Of a DNA stretch of 64,000 bases, positions 53,421-63,787 are shown in pieces. The stretch comes from Macrosoma leucophasiata. Its lineage: Eukaryota > Arthropoda > Insecta > Lepidoptera > Hedylidae. The first letter of the stretch is position 1; each line of letters begins with the position of its first letter. A program made the translations under genes and the position numbers. Location of the stretch: assembly GCA_036365455.1 (NCBI GenBank), contig JAWQUS010000002.1, positions 434,001-498,000 of the forward strand. Direction: 5' to 3'. The notes below the pieces were generated by a model. It did not search any database, was not told the origin of the DNA, and saw nothing but the letters and a program-made list of their open reading frames with translations.

Positions 53421-53760
53421 ATGAACATTACGTCTCTACAACCTACATTAGGTCTCTACAACCTACATTACGTCTCTACAACCTACATTAGGTCTCTACA
53501 ACCTACATTACGTCTCTACAACCTACATTAGGTCTCTACAACCTACATTACGTCTCTACAACCTACATTAGGTCTCTACAACCTACATTACGTCTCTACA
53601 ACCTACATTAGGTCTCTACAACCTACATTACGTCTCTACAACCTACATTAGGTCTCTACAACCTACATTACGTCTCTACAACCTACATTAGGTCTCTACA
53701 ACCTACATTACGTCTCTACAACCTACATTAGGTCTCTACAACCTACATTACGTCTCTACA
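53421..53760. repeat. 20-bp tandem array with strict 40-bp alternation
   Basis: Seventeen units of acctacattaSgtctctaca, where S alternates c, g, c, g without exception, giving an 8.5-fold 40-bp higher-order repeat. Only the first unit differs (atgaacatta...). The c form creates CGTCTC and the g form GGTCTC in every unit. Near-identity implies recent expansion by the 40-bp unit. Confidence 0.97.
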
Positions 53761-54720
53761 AACTTGCTGTAACGAACGTGGGGAACACTGGCAGAGACTC
53801 TTCATTTTCTGACTATGATTGGGCCAAATATTTAATAATTTCTCATAAATACGGCTTGCCTCCACAGGAATATAAATAGATATTTTCAGTTTTTTTGATT
53901 TTTGTGTTTGTTTCAACTTGCTAAAATGGCATCAGAAGAGACGGATAGTCCCTTCTAGTTAGATAGACAAATCTGTACTCATTGGATTTCATTGGTTTGT
54001 TTTTACCAACATCCTGCAATGGAAGTACCTACCTACTAGGTATCAGTGAGTGAGATGGACCTTTCATTTTTCCAGTTGTTGTAATTGCCCATTTGATTTT
54101 TTATTTCTATTCTACTTGGTATAACAACTCAATCTTAAAGAAACAGCCGAATGAATTTTGGTGTAAGTAATTGCGTGCACAGCTACCTAATCGTCTACCA
54201 GTGAAATCATTGGCTCTGGTTTATTGGCATAGCTTTGGTATTATGATTTTAAACATCATGGTGCCATTTTAATAAGAAAATCAGCGCAATTAACACAATT
54301 TTAAACATACTTCACTAAATCTTAAACATCTGTGAAAATAGCGAGAAAAAGTCACGTTTATCTGCAAAACGTACCATCAGAAAAGTTTTCTGTTGCCATG
54401 GCAGCAATTCAAAATGCTATCTTTAGTACCTACCTACAGTGAATATGGGTGCGCGGAACCACCATTCTCGAGCATTCGCCATATTAAGGAGGACAAAATT
54501 TAAGGTCGACAAAGAAGTCGGTCAGTACAATTTTTAAAGGTGAAATTTGGTTCCAGTCAAACCATGTGCGCTATACCTAGCTGTTCTGAATACTTTTTGA
54601 TCGTCCGTCTTTGCTCTACAATTTATAATTTTCTGCTTAATGGACGATTACCGACTTGACCTCAAAAGTTGATCACCTGATTTTATTTCCTAAAGGTTTA
54701 GATGACACTATAATAACAAC
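53761..54720. other. Intergenic, no feature seen
   Basis: No open frame of note and no repeat match recognised up to the LINE target duplication at 54721. Confidence 0.45.
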
Positions 54721-54730
54721 TAATATTAAT

Positions 54731-57440
54731 AATAAATGAATTAAATTGGGCGTCACTAGGGTGTTTTTGGTAGCAGCTTATGCACCGGTTAGCTCAGCGA
54801 CGACCCAAGACCTGGAGAAGTTTTGGGAATCTACAAGGGAAGTTCTCGATATGGTTGAAGCTAATGAAAGGGTAATTTTGTGTGGTGATTTGAATGGATG
54901 GGTCGGGACCAGGCGGCCAGGATACGAGGCCGTTCTAGGTCCATATGGTGATAGAAGAGTAAATGATGCTGGTAAGCTGATACTTGACTTATGCTTGGAA
55001 CGAAGTCTCCTTGTGTCTAACACAGAATTCCGTCATAAGGACATTCACACGTATACATGGAGGAGGAATGAACAAAAAAGTATGATTGATTTGATCATGG
55101 TTGATAGTCGTCTTCGGAAGAGCCTGATGGACACTAGAGCCTACAGAGGTCCCACTCTTGATACAGATCACTACTTGGTAATAAGCCGGTTTAGGGGTCT
55201 GTTCAAGAAATGGCGACATTGGCGTGTCCGTGTGCCTTTCGGAGGACTTGAAAGAATAAAGAGTGAAAAGTTACAAGACATTAGTGTAAGGAGAGTGTAT
55301 GAACGTCAAGTCCGTGAAAAGTTAGACAAGGTTTGTCTTACGGACTTGGACGTGGATGAATGTTGGCAAGTTATGAAAGATAGTATGGTGGAAGTTGCGA
55401 AAGAAGTATGTGGTTATGCAAAGATACGCAAATCCTTGAAAGGGGATGCGTGGTGGGACAAGGAGGTGCAAGACTCCGTTGAAAGAAAGAAGAAAGCATG
55501 GCTGGATTATGTAGCATCTTTGCAAATGAATAATGGTATGAGAGATGAGAAGAGAGAAATTTACCGTCGGCTCAAGAATGACACCAAGATTTTAGTGAAT
55601 GAAAAGCGTGAGAGAGATAAAGTGGAAGCTGATGAGAGACTGGCGAAGAGCTTTGAGACTAACATCAAACTCTATTGGAGGGAGGTGAAAAAGTCTAGAA
55701 GCTCTTCTCCAGTTTCTGGAATGAATAGAATAAAATCTAAGTTGGGTGACATTCTTGAGAACACGCAAGATGTGTTAAAACGATGGAGCGAGTATTATGG
55801 GGAAATGTATGATTATGCTCACAACCCTGACGCCGGAGTTGCTGACTTGACGGTGCCGGCTTGTGAGGATATAACAATAGATGAGATTGTAAGGGCGATA
55901 CGAAGTTTGAAATGTGGTAAGGCTGCGGGTATTGATCAGGTTTCTGCCGAAATGATCAAATATGGTGGTGCTGCCCTTTGGGATTCTTTCTGGGTGTTGT
56001 GCAACCTTTGCTGGAGGTCCGGAAGAATCCCAAAGGATTGGCGGTGTGCGGTCATCGTGCCTTTGTATAAAGGCAAGGGTTCACGTATGGACTGCACCAG
56101 CTATCGAGCGATCAGTTTGATCAGTTTGGCAGCTAAAGTGTATGGGAAAGTCTTAGAAAGAAGAATGAAAGAGAAGTCCGACGGGTTGTTATGGGATGCA
56201 CAGGGTGGTTTCAGAACTGGAAGAGGATGTATGGATCAAGTTTTCTCCCTCCGCAACATCGTAGAGAAGCATCTGGCTGTGAGCCAGAAGGTTTTCTGCG
56301 GTTTTGTGGATTTGGAGAAGGCGTTTGATAGGGTATTACGAAAGGAGCTGTGGGACATTTTGCCAGAGTATGGTATTGACGGCAGTCTGCTCCGTGCAAT
56401 ACAGTCCACGTATGTGGGCTGTCAAGCATGTGTGCGGGTAGATGGTAACATGTCACCCTGGTTTGATGTTAACATCGGTGTCAAACAGGGTTGCGTGCTT
56501 TCGTCTAGGCTGTTTATTATATATCTGGACAAATGCCTCCAGAGGGTGAAGTTGATGGATGTGGGAGTGCGTATGGGTGACTTAGTGGTGAACTGTCTGC
56601 TTTACGCAGACGATGCGGTCATTGTTAGCTCTACACCATCTGGGCTACAAGCACTAGTCACAGTCATGAAAGAGGATTGTATGGAGAAAGGCTTACAATT
56701 GAATGTGGATAAAACTAAAGTATTAGTATTTGAAAGAGATGAACAGAGAACAAATGCAAGGGTAGTAGTAGATGATGCAGTGTTAGAACAGGTTGATGAA
56801 ATTGTATATCTTGGATGTGCTTTTAGCAAGGATGGTAGGTACACCACTGACATAGAGAGAAGAGTGCTTGCTGGGAATTGCGTGAATGGAGCGTTGGGTA
56901 AGCTGCTAGAATCTAAACACCTCAGCCAGCGGGCTCGACTAGCCGTACATAATGCTGTACTTACTCCAACGCTTTTATATGGAAGCGAGAGCTGGGTATG
57001 CAGGAAAGAGCATGAAAGTAAGTTGAACGCGGTCGAGATGAGATCTTTGCGCAAGATCTGCTGTGTATCACTCACCGATCGCGTTCGTAATGAAGATGTA
57101 AGAAAGAGACTTTGTGTGAATGATAGTATCGGTGTAAAAATGAAAAAAGGCATGCTCCGATGGTTCGGGCATATAGAAAGAATGTCGAATGAGCGAATGA
57201 CTAAACAGATATACAATGCGAATGTGGATGGTTGCAGAGGCCCAGGAAGACCAAGGCTGACCTACCATGACCAAATAGGTCGAATTCTGTCTGATGGTGG
57301 GGTCAAAAGTCTTAGGAATCGGCGTGCATGTATGAAGAGAATGATGAAGGTAGACGAGGCACGAGAGGTTTGTCTGAACCGGGATGTCTGGCGCTCTACA
57401 CTCTCTGCCTACCCCGTTAGGGACCTGGCGTGAAGATACA
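54731..57440 (+). mobile_element. 5'-truncated RTE-like LINE with 10-bp target duplication
   Basis: TAATATTAAT occurs at 54721-54730 and 57441-57450 and fits a target-site duplication. The element lacks the start of the endonuclease but is otherwise uninterrupted to its 3' end (ctggcgtgaagatacat). Five further 3'-end fragments of the family lie at 7155, 24773, 36385, 47880 and 52035. Confidence 0.86.
54746..57433 (+). CDS. LINE reverse transcriptase, 895 codons, N-terminally truncated
   Basis: Open from 54746 to 57433. The first 150 residues are the second half of an APE-type endonuclease: VAAYAPVSSATTQDL, ILCGDLNGWVG, SMIDLIMVDS and DTDHYLVI. The N-terminal Asn/Glu motifs are lost by truncation. 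Reverse transcriptase follows: LKCGKAAGIDQVSAEMIKYG, SYRAISLIS, GFVDLEKAFDRV, GVKQGCVLSSRLF and LLYADDAVIVS. The C-terminus has LRWFGHIERMSNER and GCRGPGRPRLTY. The ATG is internal to the family protein, so translation in nature is doubtful. Lack of any lesion over 2.7 kb suggests a young insertion. Confidence 0.88.
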   Translation: MGVTRVFLVAAYAPVSSATTQDLEKFWESTREVLDMVEANERVILCGDLNGWVGTRRPGYEAVLGPYGDRRVNDAGKLILDLCLERSLLVSNTEFRHKDIHTYTWRRNEQKSMIDLIMVDSRLRKSLMDTRAYRGPTLDTDHYLVISRFRGLFKKWRHWRVRVPFGGLERIKSEKLQDISVRRVYERQVREKLDKVCLTDLDVDECWQVMKDSMVEVAKEVCGYAKIRKSLKGDAWWDKEVQDSVERKKKAWLDYVASLQMNNGMRDEKREIYRRLKNDTKILVNEKRERDKVEADERLAKSFETNIKLYWREVKKSRSSSPVSGMNRIKSKLGDILENTQDVLKRWSEYYGEMYDYAHNPDAGVADLTVPACEDITIDEIVRAIRSLKCGKAAGIDQVSAEMIKYGGAALWDSFWVLCNLCWRSGRIPKDWRCAVIVPLYKGKGSRMDCTSYRAISLISLAAKVYGKVLERRMKEKSDGLLWDAQGGFRTGRGCMDQVFSLRNIVEKHLAVSQKVFCGFVDLEKAFDRVLRKELWDILPEYGIDGSLLRAIQSTYVGCQACVRVDGNMSPWFDVNIGVKQGCVLSSRLFIIYLDKCLQRVKLMDVGVRMGDLVVNCLLYADDAVIVSSTPSGLQALVTVMKEDCMEKGLQLNVDKTKVLVFERDEQRTNARVVVDDAVLEQVDEIVYLGCAFSKDGRYTTDIERRVLAGNCVNGALGKLLESKHLSQRARLAVHNAVLTPTLLYGSESWVCRKEHESKLNAVEMRSLRKICCVSLTDRVRNEDVRKRLCVNDSIGVKMKKGMLRWFGHIERMSNERMTKQIYNANVDGCRGPGRPRLTYHDQIGRILSDGGVKSLRNRRACMKRMMKVDEAREVCLNRDVWRSTLSAYPVRDLA

Positions 57441-57450
57441 TAATATTAAT

Positions 57451-57789
57451 CTTTATTTATAATTATTAGATGAGTAATATTACAATCATACAAGTTCTTA
57501 TATTTAAATAATATGAATAATAATATGCTCTAATAAAAATCAAAATAGACACTTATAATTAAAACATTACCATAAAACCTGATAAGAAGCATACAATTCA
57601 CATTGATTATTATTTTTTTTTTATTAAAGCACAACAAAGAAACTAAACCCCTATAATAATAAGATATTTTTAAATAAGTCAATTCTTATTTAACGATAAA
57701 ACTGAATTATAAGCTTACCTATTAAATAATTACTATTAGAAATGGTTCTCATGCCATTTCAATCCTCTAAACTCATAATCTCATAATCG
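57451..57789. other. Intergenic, no feature seen
   Basis: AT-rich with a SINE A-like trace (aagcatacaattcacattga) near 57586-57605. Confidence 0.4.
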
Positions 57790-57980
57790 AAGCGCGCATA
57801 GTCTCGCCGCTGGTGTAGATTGGAAGTGATCTACTTGGTTAAGCAATACGGGCGCGGTCGGGTGTGTGATGGGTGACCGCTGGTGGCAAATTAATATGCG
57901 CGTTTCCGTGCTTCGGAGGGCACGTTAAGCCGTCGGTCCCGGTTGCTATCGATAGATAGCAGTCATCAACCATTGTCGGA
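57790..57980 (+). repeat. 5S rRNA-derived SINE
   Basis: ttaagcaatacgggcgcggt...gatgggtgaccgc corresponds to the internal promoter region of 5S rRNA (ttaagca.cgtcgggcgcgg, ggatgggtgaccgcc). It is followed by cttcggagggcacgttaagc, which I recognise from lepidopteran SINEs. It is not a 5S gene because the ends of the molecule are absent. Confidence 0.75.
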
Positions 57981-57990
57981 GACCTTATAC

Positions 57991-58263
57991 GGAGCTCGCG
58001 GGCGTAGGCACCACCGCATTACCAAATAGGTATACTTGCCGCTAAATGGTAGTGTTCAGCACTTTCGTGTTCCGGTCAAGTGCTAATCTACGGCCCTGTA
58101 ATTTCCGGCACCCGGCACAGAGGCGCAATACCTTAGGCCTCAGAAGTGGTAACACATCTGCATTTTGACCTCTGGTCTTTGTGTGGGTGTCTATAGGCTG
58201 CAGTCATCACTTAACTTCAATGTGAACTGAATGCTTGTTAGCCACTTCCATTACATAAAAAAA
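57991..58263 (+). repeat. SINE A, 5'-truncated
   Basis: Starts ggagctcgcgggcgtaggca directly after the 5S-derived SINE and ends ttacataaaaaaa. It has a small internal duplication (ggcacccggcaca) at 58108-58120. Confidence 0.82.
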
Positions 58264-59102
58264 TCCGACAACACTAACTCTTATCTCCACCAGCCCGCAT
58301 TAGAGCAGCGTGGTGGAGTAAGCTCTAGACCTCCTCCCAAGAAGGGAAGAGACTCGTGCCCAGCTGTGGGACGTATCAAGGGTTGCCATTATTATTATAA
58401 TTATAGAATGCATGTCATGTTCCAACTTTTGAATATTCATTTTTAGGAATAATAAATAGGGAAATACAGTTCGTATACTACGAAATCACTTTATAAACTA
58501 AGCTTTGCCCATGCCCATGAAAAGGCTGGTTTATAATAATGGAGGATTGCATTCAATCACTTCTCACGTCATTGGATTTTGATGTCTAATTGTGTTTAAC
58601 ATCTTTTAAGTAGGTAGAATGAACAATCACTTTATGCAAGATTGAAAAATATCGAGGTCATGGTCACCGGTTGAAAGATTACGGAAAATAATTGGATTAG
58701 TTGTCCTTCAATTGATAAACATTGTTATGACAATATTGAGGGAAACAAAACAATAGCAAAGTACTTATTGTACAGGATGTTTAGAAATATATTTAAAGCT
58801 ACGAGCATCCCTCAAACTTATACATTTATTTAATCACTTGGAAATAATAGAATTTGCTTGTGATAGGTCAAATTACAAATATAAAATTTAAACGAATAAC
58901 AACTGATACGTTGATTAATATGTTAAAGTAAACAAAAATAAAATAAATAATGGTCCAAAAATACTTATTAATTAAAATAAGTATCAACAGAATGTTCCAT
59001 ACCTACTCTCTTTTATAAACGGCAAGATAGGTAAGACTAAACAATAGAATATGGGTCATTTTTTGTCATTCACTGGCTGGCAAAGGCTAAATTAAATGCT
59101 GC
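58264..59102. other. Intergenic, no feature seen
   Basis: No coding or repeat match recognised. The frame running out of SINE A at 58231-58446 has no domain. Confidence 0.45.
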
Positions 59103-59395
59103 TTTTTTTTTTTTTTTTTTTATGTAATAAAAGTGGCAAACAAGCATGCAGTTCACATTGATGTTAAGTGATGACTGCAGCCTATAGACAACCACACAAT
59201 GACCAGAGGTCAAAATGCAGATGCGCTGCCACTCTTGAGACATTAGGTGTTATGCCTCTGTGCCGGAAATTACAGGGCCGTACATTACCACCTGACCGGA
59301 ACACGATAGTGATGAACACTACCATTTAGCGGCAAGTATATTAGGTAATGCGGTGGTGCCTACGCCCGCGAGCTCCGTCACTGGAGCTCTACCAA
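59103..59395 (-). repeat. SINE A, full length
   Basis: Poly(T) at 59104-59120 through cactggagctctacca at 59394. Confidence 0.9.
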
Positions 59396-59625
59396 ATTTT
59401 TTATTATGTAGCTTCGTGCTACGCAGTCGGAACCATGTCGCTGTTTCTTTGCTACGGGTCTACGACAAAAGACCACAGAACAAGATAATTTTTTTTTGTT
59501 TGTCGTCATATACAGAAGTTGATTTACTTGGTTTTTGATTAGGTACTTGTTTTTTTCGGAATGAACATACCAATAAGTATTTAAAAAATAACATTGTAGG
59601 TATTTATTACAAAAGACACACAGAC

Positions 59626-59720
59626 GCTGACCCGGTTAGTCCAGCGGTGATAGACGAGCGCTTGATTCGAAAGTTTCGGGTTTGGAGTTCGATCCCCGCA
59701 GCGGAACAAATGTTTGTATG
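59626..59720 (+). repeat. tRNA-derived SINE head (family B-like)
   Basis: acccggttagtccagcggtg...gagttcgatccccgcagcgg has a B-box-like sequence. It is diverged from the 20884 copy and carries extra bases between the arms. Confidence 0.6.
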
Positions 59721-59877
59721 GCCTTAAGTTATTTACCTATAGCCCGTAGTTTAGTACCTATAGTAGAAGTACCGAGAAGTGTCGTATCACTAAGGTAGTA
59801 ATGTAGGTAGGTAACTTTGTACCCGTGGGAAGCCGGGGCGGGTTGCTAGTAAATGTTATAAAAACTATCCTAGATTA

Positions 59878-60247
59878 GATATTTAGAGTATAAATTAATA
59901 GAACGGTGTATGAATGATTCAAAATGAAACGTACTGACCCTCGTTATCTGGACCTCGGGTTATATTGGAGTCGTACAATATTTGTGTTAATCAATTATCT
60001 GATTTGTTTCGGGTCGGTTAAAAATAAATAAAATACGCTTACACCTACATACATAAGGTATTGCCTGTATCGTGGGTGCCGTTGTACATACACAACAGAT
60101 ACACAAACATCCAAACTCGAAACAAATAACAGATAATTGATTAACACAAATATTGTACGACTCCACTATAACCCGAGGTCCAGGTAACGAGGGTCAGTAC
60201 GGTTCATTTTTTTCATTCATACACCGTTCCATTAATTTATACTCTAA
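59878..60247. mobile_element. Fold-back element with about 138-bp inverted arms
   Basis: Left arm 59878-60016 and right arm 60110-60247 are inverted copies with a handful of differences (tttagagtataaattaat, ggacctcgggttata, gtcgtacaatatttgtgt). The spacer is about 95 bp. A further right-arm copy lies at 60405-60512. Confidence 0.8.
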
Positions 60248-60404
60248 AAATCGTTCAACGAAACGCGAATGGAGCTGAATAAATGTGAGTAGTCCCTTAG
60301 GGGTTGAAGTTCGCAAAACGGTCTCAGGTCTCAATATACTTAATTTGTTAAAAATAAAAGTTTTCAACCCTACTTAGGCCGTTGTTTCTGTCTTCTATCG
60401 CTGC
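60248..60404. other. Intergenic, no feature seen
   Basis: Short spacer between the fold-back element and its extra arm. No match seen. Confidence 0.4.
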
Positions 60405-60512
60405 CACAAGTATCGTACGACTCCGCTATTAACCGAGATCCAGATAACGAGGGTCAGCGCGGGTCACTTCGACCCATTCATACATCGTTCAATTAATTTA
60501 TACTCTTTAATA
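60405..60512 (-). repeat. Extra arm copy of the fold-back element
   Basis: gtatcgtacgactccgctat...agataacgagggtcagcgcg...ttaatttatactctt follows the right arm at 60140-60247 but is more diverged. Confidence 0.72.
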
Positions 60513-60685
60513 TGCTTCTGAAGAGTAATCGTTTTTGTTTCGGTTTTATATGGCGCATAAACTTGGAGGTAGTTTCTCATTTTACCTATCGGTTGCCATT
60601 TTGACGCCACTAGTTCAATGTTTGCTACATTTTGAAATAAATGTTTGTTTCCATTTCTTGGTGGTTGAAGGTTTCATTATTACGG

Positions 60686-60812
60686 GTGGTTGAGCTCCAG
60701 TCACGGGGCTGAAATGACGGGGCCGTACATTACAACCTAACCGGAACACAATAATTCAGAGGCAAGTAAGGTACCTAATGCGGTGGTGCCTACGCGACTA
60801 CTATTAGAGCTA
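60686..60812. repeat. Rearranged SINE A fragment
   Basis: Starts with a plus-strand head (gggtggttgagctccagt) and continues in minus-strand order (ccgtacattacaacctaacc, gcggtggtgcctacgc). A fold-back or recombined copy. Confidence 0.55.
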
Positions 60813-61439
60813 CCGGTAATTTATTTTGTTCAAAACAATAAAAATGTACCTAACATCGCTTACGTTTCTGGGAATCGTATTCAGAACCTCTGGAACAGTA
60901 GGAGTCTATAAGTAATAGTCTTTAAGCGTGATCATTAATATTTTACAGCCTAAAATTTTATTTATTTAAGAAAACAAACAGTTGACATAACAATGTAAAA
61001 AACTTCTTAAAAACTAACAACCATTAATATATTTCCGCATTAATATATCTACTAACACGTTTAGTTCTGAACAGGAATAACAATAGCTCAAAAATTTAAG
61101 TTAACTAGGTACTTATTCATAAATATGTTATGTATAAGAATATGTACACACATCACAAGCATTTACCTACATACGCATGATAAAAGAGAAAAAAAAATTA
61201 CAATGTTGAAATAAATGATTCAACTATCGGTTTCAGAACCATCAAACCACCTATTAGCTAATAAATTTTAAAAAATGTGAGGTTTAGAATTCAGCGAGTT
61301 TATTTCATTTGTCAATTGTTCTAAAAAAAAGTTATGTCTGTATTTAGTAGCAAAACAGGAGGCTGACAAAAAATAAGGAATTCTTACTGTTCTATTTGGC
61401 ACATTTAAGTTAAGTTTAGAAAGTAGAACGGGGGAATCT
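60813..61439. other. Intergenic, no feature seen
   Basis: AT-rich sequence upstream of the 61440 hairpin. No match recognised. Confidence 0.4.
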
Positions 61440-61490
61440 AATCTACTTTGCGCTATCTTGACTGATAGTCAAGATAGCCCAAAGTAGATT
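61440..61490. ncRNA. Candidate hairpin (24-bp stem, 3-nt loop)
   Basis: aatctactttgcgctatctt...(61440-61463) pairs with 61467-61490 with one mismatch. The tight 3-nt loop makes a DNA palindrome more likely than a typical pre-miRNA. Confidence 0.4.
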
Positions 61491-61504
61491 TTACATCGGC
61501 AATA

Positions 61505-63240
61505 GAAATAGAAAATATTTTTATTTCGAATAGATCTTTACAGATACTTTCAAAACGTCAAGAAATATAAAATACCTAGAGTGAATAACCATTACATAAA
61601 GTAAAGCAAAATCATATATCAATAGTAAATTAAAAATTAGAATTTAAACTACTTAGTTAAAACATAATAATCACAATATTTTTCAATTCCTTCAATGATG
61701 ATAAATGAAGAAAAAGAAAAATTTATTCGTCAAGATCAAAGTTATTCACTTAGCAGAGTTCCAAGTGCAGTCACTACTGAGAAGAACTCCGCTACCCAAC
61801 AAACTCAGTAAGAGCTCTTTTAAATGAGAGCTTAAATCTAGTACAAATCATCGTGAAAAATCAAATAATGTGAACGTCCATAGCATAGATGCAAATTAAC
61901 TGCTATCTACTAAATGTGATGTAGCTCCTGCAAACCAGAACAGACCAGTCCCCACCAACAGCACCCGTTCACGAGTATGACGCATGTGACAGCCATTGCC
62001 CTCCTCGACCATTTTAGAGGGTAGTAATATCTCTTCTCACATTTAACGGTAGTATGTGATACCGGTGACATCTATCTTCATAATTACGATCATAATGTCT
62101 ACACTTGTATTGAAAATACCTTATAAATCGGCGTTGTATAGACTCAAGCCTATCAATATAAAACTCATACTGAGGATGTGGTTTAAGAACTTTAATTTTC
62201 TCAAAAGAATAACATCAATTCACTTACTGAGAAAAAACTTCTAACATGTAAAACAAAAAACATGATGAGTATACAATTATTAACATTTCTATCGGTTACA
62301 AACAAATATTATTTTGATTTCGGGTACATTTAAAATAAAACAATAACTATTGTCGACAGTTTTGCGTACCTACTTAATCGAGCTACCACAGATACAAAGT
62401 GGGAAAAAAAAAAAGGATTCCATATTTGAGAGCAATACTCGAGAATGCTACGTACAAAGGTGCAGTATAAGACTTTAATTGTTTTGATATTCTTGAACTG
62501 AGAACATGTTCTCAGTACAAAACCCAAGGTCTTGTAGGCTTTACTCAAGACGCTTTCAATGTATCTAACATATAACAATTATAATTTGTTATCATACATG
62601 ACGTCAAGATCACATATTTCATTTACTCGCTTCATTTCTTGACTAAGCAGAATATATTTGAATAATGTAGGTTCTGGTTTTCTTGAGAAAGTAATTACTT
62701 TACATTTACAAATGTTAAGTTCTAGCTTGTTAACGCGACAGTAATGTTCAAACTTAGTTAAGTCCTGCTGAAGATGACAACAATCACTTACATCGGTTAT
62801 TTTTTTGTAAACGTTCATGTCATCCGCATATAAAAGGACTTGAGAATGTTTGAAACATGTAGTTATGTCATTAATAAACATATTAAATAGAAGGGGACCC
62901 AGCAAGGAGCCCTGAGGCACACCTGAAGGGATAATATTCCAGGCAGAACAGTAACCATTAGTGACTACTGCTTGCGAACGATTTTTAATATACGAGCAGA
63001 ACCACCTGTAAAGATTATCACGAATACCAGCAAGTAAAAGTTTCTGCAACAGTATAAGGTGGTCTATTCTGTCAAATGCCTTACTATAATCGGTAAATAC
63101 CGTATCAATTTGGCCTCCAGACTCCATGTTAATAGTTAAAAACTCAGTAAATTCAAGAAGATTAGAGGTTGTTGATCGCTTTTTCAGAAAACCGTGTTGT
63201 TCAGGAATAAAAATGTCAGCTAAACTATTATAAACTATTC
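61505..63240 (-). mobile_element. 5'-truncated Jockey/CR1-type LINE
   Basis: The reverse-transcriptase part begins near 63240 and the 3' end lies near 61505. The 3' terminus is supported by an independent copy of the last about 250 bp at 18972-20515. No target duplication was identified. Confidence 0.78.
62017..63240 (-). pseudogene. LINE reverse transcriptase remnant
   Basis: Reads EQHGF..KRSTTSNLLEF, VFTDYSKAFDRIDH (first Asp), PSGVPQGSLLGPLLFNMF and LLYADDMNVYKK, then NKLELNICKCKVITFSRKPE. A stop or shift follows at 62579, a second frame (YIESVLSKAYKTLGFVLR, LEYCSQIWNP) runs to about 62400, and after a further break a third frame carries ESIQRRFIRYFQYK to a stop near 62017. The N-terminal endonuclease is missing. 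Multiple lesions make it inactive. Confidence 0.84.
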
Positions 63241-63531
63241 TAAACGAACGTTTTTAATAATTATCGAGTCGATAACATACAAAAATATATAATAATAAAA
63301 TGTTAACCAATGTTTATGTTTACAATACCGCGCGGTGTGCGAGCTAGTGACGCGCGTCCGTGTTATCGTTATCGATAACCCTTAACGCCCTCTGACATAT
63401 CGATAAGCGTTTGCGTCGGGTGCACCACTGCGCGTGTACAACCGATTTGAATTAAAACAGGTAATTAAATCGGCTATTTACGTACTACAGCATAACTTTA
63501 CGCTTATACTTTCTTGAAGGAGTAGGTAGAG
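63241..63531. other. Intergenic, no feature seen
   Basis: 63330-63445 is CG-rich with atcgataac palindromes (cgttatcgataaccc, tatcgataagcg), DREF-like words found near insect promoters. No gene start recognised. Confidence 0.35.
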
Positions 63532-63787
63532 TTTTTTTTTATGTAATGGAAGTGGCAAACAAGCATGCAGTTCAAGACACTTACACGAATACCAAGGTCA
63601 AAATGCAGATGCGTTACCACTCCTGAGGCCTAAGGTGTTATGCCTCTGTGCCGGAAATTACAGGGCAGTACATTACCACCTGACCGGAACACGATAGTGC
63701 TGAACACTACCATTTAGCGGCAAGTAAATTAGGTATTGCGGTGGTGCCTACGCCCGCGAGCTCCGTCACTGGAGCTCTACCACCAGT
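63532..63787 (-). repeat. SINE A with internal deletion
   Basis: Poly(T) to ctctaccaccagt. About 40 bp after the tail are replaced by aagacacttacacgaatacc. Confidence 0.87.

Noticed and set aside
53421..53760. CRISPR-like regular spacing
   Set aside because: There are no unique spacers; it is a simple tandem satellite in a eukaryotic genome.
56602..57216. 204-codon minus-strand frame rich in Ser and Leu
   Set aside because: Antisense shadow of the LINE reverse transcriptase at 54746-57433.
57830..57900. Possible 5S rRNA gene
   Set aside because: Only the internal promoter region matches; the 5' and 3' ends of 5S are missing and SINE sequence follows.
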